The notes under the pieces were generated by a model. It was not told the origin of the DNA and made no database searches. It saw only the letters and a program-made list of their open reading frames with translations. Below are positions 1-8,520 of a stretch of DNA of 64,000 nucleotides, piece by piece; positions within the stretch are counted from its first letter, which is position 1; every line of letters starts with the position of its first letter. Source of the stretch: Nonomuraea sp. PA05 (GTDB lineage Bacteria; Actinomycetota; Actinomycetes; Streptosporangiales; Streptosporangiaceae); assembly GCF_008086045.1 (NCBI RefSeq), contig NZ_VSEY01000025.1:1-64000 (forward strand), in the 5' to 3' direction. The position numbers and the translations under genes were made by a program.

Positions 1-473
1 TAGCCCTTCGAGGTCAGGGGGGAAAGCCGGGCCTCGAGTTGTGCCTGCTGCTCGGGCGTGAACGCGCTTCTCGGGAGAAAGCCGCTCGCCTGCTTGTTCA
101 CGAAGAACAGCCAGAACTCGGGGGTGGCGACGACGTGCGAGAACAGCGACCAGCGCATTTCCTGGCCGAGTTTCTCCGAGCGGATCCGGTAGCCCTCGTC
201 GGTGAGGTGGAGCGTGGTGGGGACGCAGATGAGGGACACCTGCTTCCTCGCTGAACGGCGCAGCGACCACGGCAGCACGAACGGGACGACGATCGCCGCG
301 ACCAGCATGCCGTAGCCGACGCTGTTCACGTCGAGCAGGAGGAAGATGAGGCCGAACACCACCAGGAAGATCGGGAACATGGTGAAGAGGAACTTGAGCT
401 GATGCCTCAGGGCCTGTGACAGTGCCCGCTCCACTTCGTCGGGAGTGGGCTCGTACTCGACGGTGAAGTCCAC
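1..473 (-). CDS. YcxB-like membrane protein (3' end at window edge)
   Basis: The minus strand is open from a GTG at 473 to the window edge, giving 157 residues; the last two visible bases (TA) are probably the start of the stop codon. Two hydrophobic helices (about residues 29-48 and 54-70) are followed by a soluble part with LTDEGYRIRSEKLGQEMRW and FWLFFVNKQASGFLPRSAF, the pattern of the YcxB-like C-terminal domain. The GTG is chosen because GAGGAAGG lies 10 nt upstream. Function is unknown for the family; members are small membrane proteins. It is divergent from the sulfatase at 612. Family assignment is by recognised sequence style. Confidence 0.75.
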   Translation of the reverse strand, partial: MDFTVEYEPTPDEVERALSQALRHQLKFLFTMFPIFLVVFGLIFLLLDVNSVGYGMLVAAIVVPFVLPWSLRRSARKQVSLICVPTTLHLTDEGYRIRSEKLGQEMRWSLFSHVVATPEFWLFFVNKQASGFLPRSAFTPEQQAQLEARLSPLTSKG

Positions 474-611
474 GCGGGTGCCGCCTTCCTCGGGAGAGAC
501 GATCTTGCTGGAGGTCGTGGGCCCGGCGCAAGGCGAAACCTTGATCGAGTGCTGATCGGGAATTAGCGTCTTTCGTGACTGCGATCTATCAGTGGCGTCA
601 AAGGGGTGGTC

Positions 612-2210
612 ATGTCGGTGGTCCGGGACTTACGCAGGGTCATGGCGGTGGCGTTGGCCGTCGTCCTGGTCATGGGTTCGGTGGCGTCACAAGCCGGAGC
701 CGGGGCCGGGGCGGCTGGGATGAAGAAGCGGCCGAACATCATCTTCTTTCTGGTGGACGACATGTCGGCCGATCTGCTTCCGTACATGGACGTGGTGAGC
801 GGGCTGGCGAAGAACGGTGCGACGTTCAGCGACTACTACGTCTCCAACTCGCTGTGCTGCCCGTCACGGGCCTCCATGTTCACCGGCCAGTTCCCGCACA
901 ACACGGGGGTGGCCACGAACAAGGGCAGCGACGGCGGTGGTTATCAGGCTTTCGAGAAGCACGAGGGGCGGACGTATGCGGTCGCCCTGGATCAGGCCGG
1001 CTATCGCACGGGGTACCTCGGCAAGTACATCAACGAATATCCGGTGCCGGCCGGATACCACGTGCCGGTGGGGTGGGATGAATGGCATGTGGCCGCCGGG
1101 GGTGGATACAGCGAGTTCAAGTATCAGCTCACCCGGTACATCAAGGAGGAGACGGCGCAGGACAAGCCGCTCGATCCCTCCGGTGGGAAGTATCTGACGG
1201 ACGAGCTGGGGCAGCGGGCCGTCGACTTCATCGAGAGGTCGCGGCGGCACGCGCCGGGGGAGCCGTTCTTTCTTCAGGTGTCGCCGTTCTCGCCGCATTC
1301 CAGGATCGGGGCGAAGACGGGGGACAAGGAGCCGCGATTTCCGCCGGCGCGGCGGGACCGGCCGAAGAACCAGTTCCCGGCGGGGGAGTTCCCGCACGGT
1401 GACTGCGGCGGGCCTGATTGTGCGGGCATCGATGTGGCGGCGTTGCCCGCGTTCGACGAGGACACCTCCGACAAGCCCTCCTGGGTGCGTCGGGAGCCGC
1501 TCGGAGCTGGGGTGATCAAGGAACTGCGTAAGGACTTCCGGGATCGCATCCGGATGGTGCAGTCGGTGGACGACATGGTGGAGCGGGTGCTCGGCGCATT
1601 GAGTGCCGAGGAGCAGCGCAACACCTATGTGGTGTTCACCAGCGATAACGGGTTCCACCTGGGGCAGCATCGGCTGTTGCGAGGCAAGAGCACTGCGTAT
1701 GACCATGACGTTCGGGTGCCGCTGCTGGTCAAGCGGCCGGCGGTGGGGCGGCCCGGGGATGTCACCGTTGATGCGATCGCGCAGAACGTGGACCTGTTCG
1801 CGACGTTTCTCGACATGGCGGGGGTGAGGGGTGAGCCGCGTGACGGGCGTAGCCTGTTGCGGCTCATCGAGGGGCACAAGGTGAAGGGGTGGCGGGATGC
1901 GGCGTTGATCGAGCACGTCAAGCCGGATCCTGATGCTCCTGGTGAGCCGGATCCCGATGCCGAGGAACCGCAGGCGCCCGCCAATCCTGGGCCGCCCAGT
2001 TATGCCGCTGTGCGGACGGCTGGTGAGTTGTACGTCGAGTACGAGGGGGAGGCGCGGCCGGAGTACTACGACACGGTGGCCGACCCGCACCAGGAGACCA
2101 ACGATCCGGCGAATGCGCGGACGGGGGAGTTGGCGACGGTGCTCGATCGGCTGGCCGGGTGTGGCAAGCCCGGGGCGGTGGACTGCTGGAGTGCGGCGCA
2201 ACTGGGCTGA
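612..2210 (+). CDS. secreted sulfatase (type I, formylglycine-dependent)
   Basis: A 532-residue protein with an N-terminal signal peptide (hydrophobic run about residues 10-30) and the sulfatase core. NIIFFLVDD (about 42-50) holds the metal-binding Asp pair. CCPSR (82-86) is the C-x-P-S-R motif whose first Cys is converted to formylglycine. GYLGKY and the C-terminal TSDNGFHLGQH supply further metal and sulfate contacts. It should hydrolyse sulfate esters outside the cell; the style resembles N-acetylglucosamine-6-sulfatases, but the substrate cannot be read. ATG 612 is preferred over GTG 606 because AAAGGGG sits just upstream. No formylglycine-generating enzyme gene is visible nearby. Confidence 0.9.
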   Translation: MSVVRDLRRVMAVALAVVLVMGSVASQAGAGAGAAGMKKRPNIIFFLVDDMSADLLPYMDVVSGLAKNGATFSDYYVSNSLCCPSRASMFTGQFPHNTGVATNKGSDGGGYQAFEKHEGRTYAVALDQAGYRTGYLGKYINEYPVPAGYHVPVGWDEWHVAAGGGYSEFKYQLTRYIKEETAQDKPLDPSGGKYLTDELGQRAVDFIERSRRHAPGEPFFLQVSPFSPHSRIGAKTGDKEPRFPPARRDRPKNQFPAGEFPHGDCGGPDCAGIDVAALPAFDEDTSDKPSWVRREPLGAGVIKELRKDFRDRIRMVQSVDDMVERVLGALSAEEQRNTYVVFTSDNGFHLGQHRLLRGKSTAYDHDVRVPLLVKRPAVGRPGDVTVDAIAQNVDLFATFLDMAGVRGEPRDGRSLLRLIEGHKVKGWRDAALIEHVKPDPDAPGEPDPDAEEPQAPANPGPPSYAAVRTAGELYVEYEGEARPEYYDTVADPHQETNDPANARTGELATVLDRLAGCGKPGAVDCWSAAQLG

Positions 2211-2263
2211 GGTGAAGCTGCTGGTCGGAGGGTGCGGCTGGGCCGAGGCGGGGATGCGGCTGG

Positions 2264-3178
2264 TCAGGGCAGCAGGAGGGCTCTGACCTCGGCCAGCAGG
2301 TCCACCTGCGCCCGCCAGTCGCCGCCCGAGACGCCGATCACCGCGTGGCCCGCCCCGGCCGCGCGGTACTCGGCCAGCCTCTCGGCGACCTCCTCCGGCT
2401 GCCCCGTGAGCGGAATCCCGGCCACCTCCTCCAACGGCCGCCCGTAACCACCGCTGATGCCGGCTGCGATCTCCGCCTGGGCGGCGGCCCCACCACCCAC
2501 GTGGGCGGCCCCGCCGATGGCGATGACGGGTGCGGGCCGCCCGTGCCCGGCCGCCAACTCGGCCAGCCTGTCCCGGCCGCGGGCGACCTCCTCGGGTGAG
2601 ATCAGGGACGGGAACCAGCCGTCCCCCAGCCGGGCCGCCCGCCGGATCGCCGCGGCCGACGCGTTGCCCACCCAGACCGGCGGCATCGCGACAGCGGGTG
2701 CGAGTTGCACGGGCTGCTGGACGTCCGTGTCCGGCAGCACCACAGCCTCGCCCGCCAGCAACCGCGGCAACAACTCCAGAGCGGCATCCGTCCGCCGCCC
2801 CCGCTCCCCGTACGGCACCCCCGCCGCCGCCCACTGCCCCGGCCCCCCACCGGACCCGACTCCCAGCACCAGCCGCTCCTCCGACACGTACTGCAGGGTC
2901 GCCACCTGCTTGGCCGCCCAGGCCAGCGGCCGGATCGCCGGGATGAACACACTGGTGCCGATCCTGACCCGGGTGGTGGCCGCGGCGGCGGTGGCCAGGG
3001 CGATCGGCGCGTCCAGCACCGGCCCGCCGACCGCGAGGTGATCACCGTGCCAGACCCCGTCGAGCCCGGCCCGCTCGGCATGTCTGGCGGCCTCCGCCAC
3101 GGTGAGCCCGTCCCGGCGCTGTACGGCGATCCCGGGCAGGATGACGCCGATCTCGAAGCTTCCCATGAGATCAACCAT
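2264..3178 (-). CDS. LLM class F420-dependent oxidoreductase
   Basis: A 304-residue luciferase-like TIM-barrel protein. Typical features are WHGDHLAVGGP near the N-terminus, the TTRVRIGTSVFIPAIRPLAWAAKQ stretch (about residues 67-91), RLVLGVGSGGG and, later, PPVWVGNAS. Relatives use reduced F420 (sometimes FMN) for hydride transfer; the substrate is unknown. A second in-frame ATG is four codons downstream at 3166, and neither start has a clear ribosome binding site. The gene converges on the sulfatase gene across a 53-bp gap. Confidence 0.85.
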   Translation of the reverse strand: MVDLMGSFEIGVILPGIAVQRRDGLTVAEAARHAERAGLDGVWHGDHLAVGGPVLDAPIALATAAAATTRVRIGTSVFIPAIRPLAWAAKQVATLQYVSEERLVLGVGSGGGPGQWAAAGVPYGERGRRTDAALELLPRLLAGEAVVLPDTDVQQPVQLAPAVAMPPVWVGNASAAAIRRAARLGDGWFPSLISPEEVARGRDRLAELAAGHGRPAPVIAIGGAAHVGGGAAAQAEIAAGISGGYGRPLEEVAGIPLTGQPEEVAERLAEYRAAGAGHAVIGVSGGDWRAQVDLLAEVRALLLP

Positions 3179-3378
3179 GCAACCTCAACCAAGCTTCATG
3201 TCAACGGACAAAACGGCTGGCGGCCGACCACCGTCGCACGTGAAGATCGCTGGATGACTACGCTCCACCGCAATCCGGGCGGCGTGCTCACCGGCCGCGT
3301 AGGTGCACCGCCGTCGTCACGGAGGTGCGGGACTTCAACGGCACGGGGGCTGATGCGGCACTTGCTGGAGCAGGCACT

Positions 3379-4225
3379 GTGAGCGTGCGGCGGTTCGCGG
3401 GCCGCGAGGAGCTGGCCGCCCTGGTGCGCGAGGTGTACGGCGGCGATCGCCGCCTCGCCCACGTCGACCGCCTCAAGGGCGGCTCCAAGAAGGGCGTCTA
3501 CCGCCTGACCTTCCAGGACCGCGGCCCGGCCGCCGTCCTCTACATCTGGTCCGGCGACGAGGACTACTGGGACGCAGCCCACCTGGAGCGCCCCGAGCCT
3601 TTCGCGCACGGCTCGGGCCTGGCGCTGTTCAGGGCCGCGCACGCGCGGCTGGCCGAGGTGGGCGTACGGGTTCCCGACCTGTACTTCGCCGACGACGGCC
3701 GTGGCCTCTACCCGGCCGACGTGGCGCTGATCGAGGACGTACGCGGCGGCACGCTGGAGGCGCGGCTGGACGCAGGGGACGCGAAGGCCCTGGAACGGCT
3801 TGCGCGGGACCTGCGGGCGATGGCTGGGTGCCGTGAGCGCGAGCTGGGCAAGGTCGCCCTGGTCGAGAGCGGCCAGCCGGTCGGCAGGGCCGCCCCGGAG
3901 ATCGTGCTGGAGGTGGCGCTGCCCCGATCACGTCCTGATGGATGACGACGGAAGGCCGGTGCTGATCGACATCGAGGGCGCGATGTTCTTCGACGTCGAG
4001 TGGGAGCACGTCTTCCTGCGGATCCGCTTCGGCGACCACTACGCCCGCCTGCGCGCCGGCGACCTGGACGAGCGCAGGATGCGGCTCTACGCACTCGCCC
4101 AGCACCTGTCGCTGGTGGCGGGCCCGCTGCGCCTGCTGGACGGCGACTTCCCCGACCGCTCGTTCATGTTGGGGATCGCCCGCCACCATACGAGCGAAAT
4201 ACTCCGCAAATCAGACGTATGGTGA
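3379..4225 (+). pseudogene. aminoglycoside-phosphotransferase-family gene, internally deleted and frameshifted
   Basis: The reading frame from GTG 3379 encodes the N-lobe of a small-molecule kinase (RLKGGSKKGVYRLTF, VLYIWSGDEDYW, VALIEDVRGGTLEARLD) and stops at 3945. The C-lobe continues in the next frame from about 3923: PDHVLMDDDGRPVLIDIEG, then MFFDVEWEHVFLRIRFG, to a stop at 4225. Relatives have about 30 residues between VLEVAL and PDHV, including the catalytic HG(D/E) loop. That block is absent, so this is an internal deletion that also shifts frame, near 3921-3923. The product should be inactive unless the gap is an assembly error. An earlier GTG at 3325 is also in frame; GTG 3379 has GGAG upstream. 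Confidence 0.75.
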
Positions 4226-4270
4226 GAACCGGCCAAAGCTCTTGCGCTGGCCGGTAGGTGTGGTCAACCC

Positions 4271-4287
4271 TTAGGAAGGTTTCCTAA
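4271..4287. promoter_or_regulatory. 17-bp palindrome upstream of the DUF305 gene
   Basis: TTAGGAAGGTTTCCTAA has perfect 7-bp arms around a 3-bp centre and ends 17 bp before the GTG start at 4305. Its position in the leader suggests an operator. The regulator is not identifiable from the window; no second copy was noticed. Confidence 0.55.
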
Positions 4288-4304
4288 CAGTCGCGGGAGG
4301 GCCG

Positions 4305-4835
4305 GTGCGCGGAAGTCGTGTCTTGGCGGGCCTGACCCTCCTGCTGGCCGCCGCCTGTGGCCAGACGGCGAGCGACGAACCCCCGGTCAACGCCGAGGAC
4401 GTGATGTTCGTCCAGATGATGGTGCAGCACCACCGGCAGGGCATCGAGATCGCCAAGGTGGGCACGTCCCGAGCCACCGACCCCCAGCTCAAGACGCTGA
4501 CCGCCGCCATCGAGAGCACCCAGCAGAGCGAGGTGGAGATGATGCTGCGCTGGCTGCACTCGTGGGACCAGCCGCTCACCCCCGCCACCGGCGCGCACGA
4601 CCACCACGGCGGCATGCCGGAGACGGACCTCAAGCAGATCCAGTCGCTGCGGCAGTCCAAGAACTTCGAGTACGACCTGTGCAACCTGCTCATCTCCCAC
4701 CAGGACGACGCCGTCCAGATGGCCGCCGCCGAGGTGGCGGGCGGGGTGAACCCGACGGTGCAGCGGTGGGCGGCGCAGGTGCAGAGCTCTCGCAAGGGGC
4801 AGATCGACATGATGATGGACCTGATCAAGAAGTAG
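4305..4835 (+). CDS. DUF305 lipoprotein
   Basis: A 176-residue lipoprotein with lipobox LLAAAC (Cys18). It has the DUF305 pattern: DVMFVQMMVQHHRQGIEIAK near the N-terminus, a His-rich HDHHGGMPE linker and a repeat-like second half ending EYDLCNLLISHQDDAVQMA. DUF305 proteins form helical bundles whose His/Met-rich helices are linked to copper or ferritin-like functions; a metal role here is inferred. The GTG start follows CGGGAGGG. A 17-bp palindrome lies just upstream, so it is probably separately regulated. It is followed 63 bp later by the GntR regulator. Confidence 0.85.
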   Translation: MRGSRVLAGLTLLLAAACGQTASDEPPVNAEDVMFVQMMVQHHRQGIEIAKVGTSRATDPQLKTLTAAIESTQQSEVEMMLRWLHSWDQPLTPATGAHDHHGGMPETDLKQIQSLRQSKNFEYDLCNLLISHQDDAVQMAAAEVAGGVNPTVQRWAAQVQSSRKGQIDMMMDLIKK

Positions 4836-4878
4836 CGAGAAGCCCTCGGTGAAAGAACTCATAGACGTCGTGCCCAAT

Positions 4879-4895
4879 AAGTGATTAGATCACTT
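4879..4895. promoter_or_regulatory. candidate GntR operator (copy 1), autoregulatory
   Basis: AAGTGATTAGATCACTT is a perfect palindrome with 7-bp arms around TAG. It ends 3 bp before the ATG of the GntR gene at 4899 and overlaps a TTAGAT that could be the -10 element of a leaderless transcript, so a bound regulator would block transcription. A 15/17 match lies upstream of the divergently placed operon at 18699-18715. Confidence 0.75.
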
Positions 4896-4898
4896 GAT

Positions 4899-5597
4899 AT
4901 GTCCGAGGTAGCGCGGCCCACGCTTTCCGACGCTCTGACCGAGCGCATGCTGGAGCTCATCCGTACGGGAGGGCACCGGCCCGGCGACAGGCTGCCCTCG
5001 ACCAGGGAGCTCTCCCAGCGCTTCGCCGTCACCACCCCGACCCTGCGCGAGGCGCTACGCAGACTGGAGGCCACCGGGGCCATCGAGCTGCGGCACGGCT
5101 CCGGCATCTACGTCGGCGCCGCCATCGAGCGGCTCGTCCTGCCCAACCCCAACATGCGCGAGATCCACGCCGCCCAGCTCCTGGAGCTGCTCGACGCCCG
5201 GATCCTGATCGAGCCGCCGCTGGCGGCCCTGGCCGCCCGGCACGCGGGCAGCGAGGAGCTCGGGGCGCTCAAGCGGGCGCTCGACGAGGCGGGCACGCAC
5301 CTGCGCGGCCAGGACGCCGAGCTGCACGACGCGAACATGACCTTCCACCGGGCCACCGCCCGGATGGCGGGCAACAGCGTGCTGCACGAGGTGGTCGACT
5401 CGCTGCTCACGGTCCACGGGCCGGAGCAGCGCGAGATCCTGCAGATCTTCGACGACCGCCGCCGGGACCACGAGGAGCACCTGGCCATCCTGGAGGCGAT
5501 CGAGGCGCGTGACGAGGCGCAGGCCGAGCAGCGCATGCGGGCCCACCTGGCGGACGTGAAGACGGTTATCGAGCACCGGATGCAACCCCCCGAATAG
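4899..5597 (+). CDS. GntR-family regulator, FadR/FCD subfamily
   Basis: A 232-residue regulator with a winged HTH (about residues 5-70: DRLPSTRELSQRFAVTTPTLREALRRLEATG) and a C-terminal FCD ligand-binding domain (about 90-220: FHRATARMAGN, DHEEHLAILEAIEARD, RMRAHLADV, with the His positions that bind metal in this subfamily). ATG 4899 is chosen although GTG 4881 is also in frame, because the latter lies inside the palindrome at 4879-4895. No ribosome binding site precedes ATG 4899, suggesting leaderless translation. It is first in the sugar operon, 18 bp from the binding-protein gene, so it probably autoregulates and represses the whole cluster until a sugar or sugar acid binds. Confidence 0.88.
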   Translation: MSEVARPTLSDALTERMLELIRTGGHRPGDRLPSTRELSQRFAVTTPTLREALRRLEATGAIELRHGSGIYVGAAIERLVLPNPNMREIHAAQLLELLDARILIEPPLAALAARHAGSEELGALKRALDEAGTHLRGQDAELHDANMTFHRATARMAGNSVLHEVVDSLLTVHGPEQREILQIFDDRRRDHEEHLAILEAIEARDEAQAEQRMRAHLADVKTVIEHRMQPPE

Positions 5598-5615
5598 AAC
5601 CAAGGAGGCCGGCCC

Positions 5616-6866
5616 ATGTACCGGTCACGTGTGGCCACGCTCGGCGTGGCGGCGCTCGTCCTGACCGCCTGTGGCGGCAACGGCGCCGGCGCGCCCCAGA
5701 ACAAGACCGAGCTGACGCTCTACAACGACAAGGGCGCCTGGACGAAGTACTTCGACGAGATGGGCGCCCTGTCCAAGCAGAGCATCGGCCTGGCCATGAA
5801 GCCGACGGGATACACGGACTCGGCGCAGTACCAGGCCTTCATCAAGGCCTCGTTCCGCACGAACGTCAAGCCCGACCTGTTCACCTGGCAGACCGGGGGG
5901 ATGCTGGAGGAGATCGTCAAGCAGAAGCAGGTGGCCGAGACCACGGCCGTCTGGCAGGAGGCGATCAAGGCGGGCGACCTGTCGCCGGACCTCGCCCCGT
6001 ACTACACGATCGGCGGCAAGCAGTACTGCGTGCCGATGAACGTCGCCTACTGGGGCATGTTCTACAACAAGAAGATCTTCGACAAGTACGACCTCAAGCC
6101 CCCGCAGACCTGGGACGAGCTGGTCAAGACCGCCGACACGCTCAAGCAGAACGGCGTCAAGGCGTTCTACCACACCAGCGTGCTGTTCTCGTTCGTCTGG
6201 TTCGAGCAGCTCATGGCCGGCACCGACCCCGACCTGTACGACCGCCTGTCCACCGGCAAGGCCAAGTACACCGATCCTGGCGTGGTGCAGGTGATGGAGC
6301 GGTGGAAGCAGCTCATCGACGCCGGTTACTTCATCAACCCGGGCGACAAGACCGACCCGGGCGACGTGCTGAAAACCGGCAAGGCGGCGATGGTGTCGTT
6401 CGGCACCTGGTTCAACACGAGCATGACGACGCGCAGCATGAAGGCCGGCACCGACTACGACTTCTTCGTCATCCCGAACGTCAACGCGGCGCTGCCGAAG
6501 ACGTCCATGATCTTCGAGAGCGGGCCGCTGTGCTCGCTGACCAAGGCTGCCGACCCGGACGCCAGCATGAAGTACCTCAAGTGGTGGACGTCGGCGCAGG
6601 CGCAGGAGAAGTGGGCGACGAGCCGTGGTGACGTGAGCGCCAACCCGAAGGTGGCGATCGCCGACCCGGCGCTCGGCACGGTCACCAAGGACGCGGGCAG
6701 CGGGAAGTACCGCCTGGTCAACCGCTACTTCGAGGCGACGCCGCCACCGATTCTGACGGCCGCGCTCGACGGGTTCAGCAAGTTCGTGACCGAGCCCGGC
6801 ACGTACCAGGAGGTCCTGCAGACGATCCAGAAGGCGGCCGACGAGTACTGGAGCACGCATCAGTGA
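5616..6866 (+). CDS. sugar ABC transporter substrate-binding lipoprotein
   Basis: A 416-residue family 1 extracellular solute-binding protein with lipobox VLTAC (Cys19) and the two-lobe pattern: PDLFTWQTGGMLEEIVKQ, YCVPMNVAYWGMFYNKKIFD, PPQTWDELVKTADTLKQNG, then KYLKWWTSAQAQEKWATSRG. AAGGAGG lies 8 bp before the ATG. It overlaps the first permease by GTGA. By analogy with carbohydrate-uptake (CUT1) systems it captures a sugar or oligosaccharide; the neighbouring GH38 enzyme suggests a mannoside-type ligand, which is inference. Confidence 0.9.
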   Translation: MYRSRVATLGVAALVLTACGGNGAGAPQNKTELTLYNDKGAWTKYFDEMGALSKQSIGLAMKPTGYTDSAQYQAFIKASFRTNVKPDLFTWQTGGMLEEIVKQKQVAETTAVWQEAIKAGDLSPDLAPYYTIGGKQYCVPMNVAYWGMFYNKKIFDKYDLKPPQTWDELVKTADTLKQNGVKAFYHTSVLFSFVWFEQLMAGTDPDLYDRLSTGKAKYTDPGVVQVMERWKQLIDAGYFINPGDKTDPGDVLKTGKAAMVSFGTWFNTSMTTRSMKAGTDYDFFVIPNVNAALPKTSMIFESGPLCSLTKAADPDASMKYLKWWTSAQAQEKWATSRGDVSANPKVAIADPALGTVTKDAGSGKYRLVNRYFEATPPPILTAALDGFSKFVTEPGTYQEVLQTIQKAADEYWSTHQ

Positions 6867-7711
6867 GCCGCGCGCCGATTCTCGGGCGGTTCAGGCACGG
6901 CTACGTCGCGCCGGCGGCGCTGCTGGTCGCGGCGCTGCTGTACGCGCCGTTCGTGTGGACGGCGTACCTGAGCCTGACCCGTTACGACGGCCTGGAGTCG
7001 CCGGTCTGGGTGGGCCTGGCGAACTTCGCGAAGCTGTTCGACGACCCCGCGCTGCTCACCTCGACCCGCAACACGCTCATCTGGGTGGTCGGCACGATGG
7101 TGCTGCCGGTCGGGCTCGGGTTGCTGGTCGCGGTGCTGTCGTACGACATCAGGGGCGGCGCCTGGTTCCGGGTGCCGTTCATGTTGCCGTACGCGCTCAG
7201 CGGCGCGGGCCTGGCGATGGTGTGGAGCCCGATCCTGTCGCACGACGGCATCGCGAACCTGCTGCTCGGCGTGGACACCGCGTTCCTGCAAGAGGCGCCG
7301 ACGAACACGTTCGCGATGCTCGCGGTCTGGACGTGGCAGCAGCTCGGCGTGAACACGCTGCTGTTCGTGGTGGGGCTGCAGTCCATCCCGAGGGAGCCGA
7401 TCGAGGCGGCGCGGCTGGACGGGGCGTCGGGATGGCGGCTGTTCCGGCACGTGATCTGGCCGCTGATGCGCCCGCTGACGGCGGTCGTGGTGGGGCTGGC
7501 GCTGGTGTCGAGCCTGAAGACGTTCGACATCGTGTGGGTGCTGACGCAGGGCGGTCCAGGGCGTAACTCCGAGACGCTGGCGGTGACGATGTACAAGGAG
7601 ACGTTCGTGGCCAGCGACTACGGTTACGGCTCGGCCGTCGCGGTGATGCTGACCGTGGTGACGGGGCTGGCGTCGTACCTGTACCTGCGCAGGCAGGTGA
7701 CCGCCACATGA
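6863..7711 (+). CDS. sugar ABC permease, MalF-like
   Basis: A 282-residue inner-membrane permease with about six helices and the EAA loop EPIEAARLDGASGWRLFRHV followed by PLMRP, which contacts the ATPase. It starts at a GTG overlapping the binding-protein stop and ends with an ATGA overlap into the second permease, so the genes are translationally coupled. No ATPase gene lies in the cluster; as in other actinomycete CUT1 importers a shared MsiK-type ATPase encoded elsewhere is expected. Confidence 0.9.
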   Translation: MSRAPILGRFRHGYVAPAALLVAALLYAPFVWTAYLSLTRYDGLESPVWVGLANFAKLFDDPALLTSTRNTLIWVVGTMVLPVGLGLLVAVLSYDIRGGAWFRVPFMLPYALSGAGLAMVWSPILSHDGIANLLLGVDTAFLQEAPTNTFAMLAVWTWQQLGVNTLLFVVGLQSIPREPIEAARLDGASGWRLFRHVIWPLMRPLTAVVVGLALVSSLKTFDIVWVLTQGGPGRNSETLAVTMYKETFVASDYGYGSAVAVMLTVVTGLASYLYLRRQVTAT

Positions 7712-8520
7712 TCAGGAGGGCCGTGCTCGTCCTGCTCGGGCTGGTCTGGCTCGGGCCGACGTACCTGCTGCTGGTCAACGCCGCGCGGCCGGCGGACGCC
7801 TACGACCCGGCGAGCGCGTGGGTGCCGTCGGGCGACTTCGCGCTGCTGGACAACTTCGCGCGGGCCGTGGAGGGCGCCGACCTCGGCGGCAGCCTGGTCA
7901 GCACCGCGCTCTACAGCGTCGTCTCGCCGCTGCTCGGCGTGCTCATCGGGGCGCTGGCCGGGTACGTGATCGTGGTGCTGCGGCTGCGGCACGGGTTCTG
8001 GTGGTTCCTGCTGATCTTCGGCGGCACCGTCTTCCCCTCGCAGATGCTGCTGGTGCCGCTGTTCGTCGGCTACAGCGACGCCGGTCTGTACGACACGCGC
8101 CTCGGCCTGATCCTCATCTACACGGCGATCAACGTGCCGCTGGCCGCGTTCGTGCTGCGCAACTACTACGCCGGAGTGGCGTTCTCGATCTTCGAGGCGG
8201 CCCGCATGGACGGCGCCTCGACCTTCCGCGTCTTCTGGCGCATCTACCTGCCGATGTCGGTGCCCGCGCTGACGGCCGTGTTCATCCTGGAGTTCACCTT
8301 CATCTGGAACGACCTGATCTTCGGCCTCACCCTCACCACGACCGAGGACGTGCGGCCGGTGATGACGGCCATCGCGGGCCTCATGACCGACGTGTACGCC
8401 GGCACCCCGGTCCCCGTCGGCCTGGCGGCGGGCCTGGTGGTCTCGCTGCCGACCGTCGTGTTGTTCCTCGCCACCCAGCGCCTGTTCGCCAGGGGCCTGT
8501 CTCTAGGGAGTGTTCAATGA
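7708..8520 (+). CDS. sugar ABC permease, MalG-like
   Basis: A 270-residue permease, partner of the preceding gene. The EAA loop reads [18 protein letters not shown], then [11 protein letters not shown], with about six hydrophobic segments and a C-terminal [17 protein letters not shown] of the kind seen in MalG-type proteins. It overlaps its upstream and downstream neighbours by ATGA, which fixes both starts. Confidence 0.9.
   Translation: MIRRAVLVLLGLVWLGPTYLLLVNAARPADAYDPASAWVPSGDFALLDNFARAVEGADLGGSLVSTALYSVVSPLLGVLIGALAGYVIVVLRLRHGFWWFLLIFGGTVFPSQMLLVPLFVGYSDAGLYDTRLGLILIYTAINVPLAAFVLRNYYAGVAFSIFEAARMDGASTFRVFWRIYLPMSVPALTAVFILEFTFIWNDLIFGLTLTTTEDVRPVMTAIAGLMTDVYAGTPVPVGLAAGLVVSLPTVVLFLATQRLFARGLSLGSVQ

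Noticed and set aside
864-2834. 656-residue minus-strand frame opposite the sulfatase and LLM genes
   Set aside because: High-GC shadow frame of low complexity (Arg/Pro/His-rich) opposite two clear genes; no domain.
4881-4898. GTG 4881 as the GntR start
   Set aside because: It lies within the palindrome at 4879-4895 and has no ribosome binding site; ATG 4899 gives the family N-terminus.
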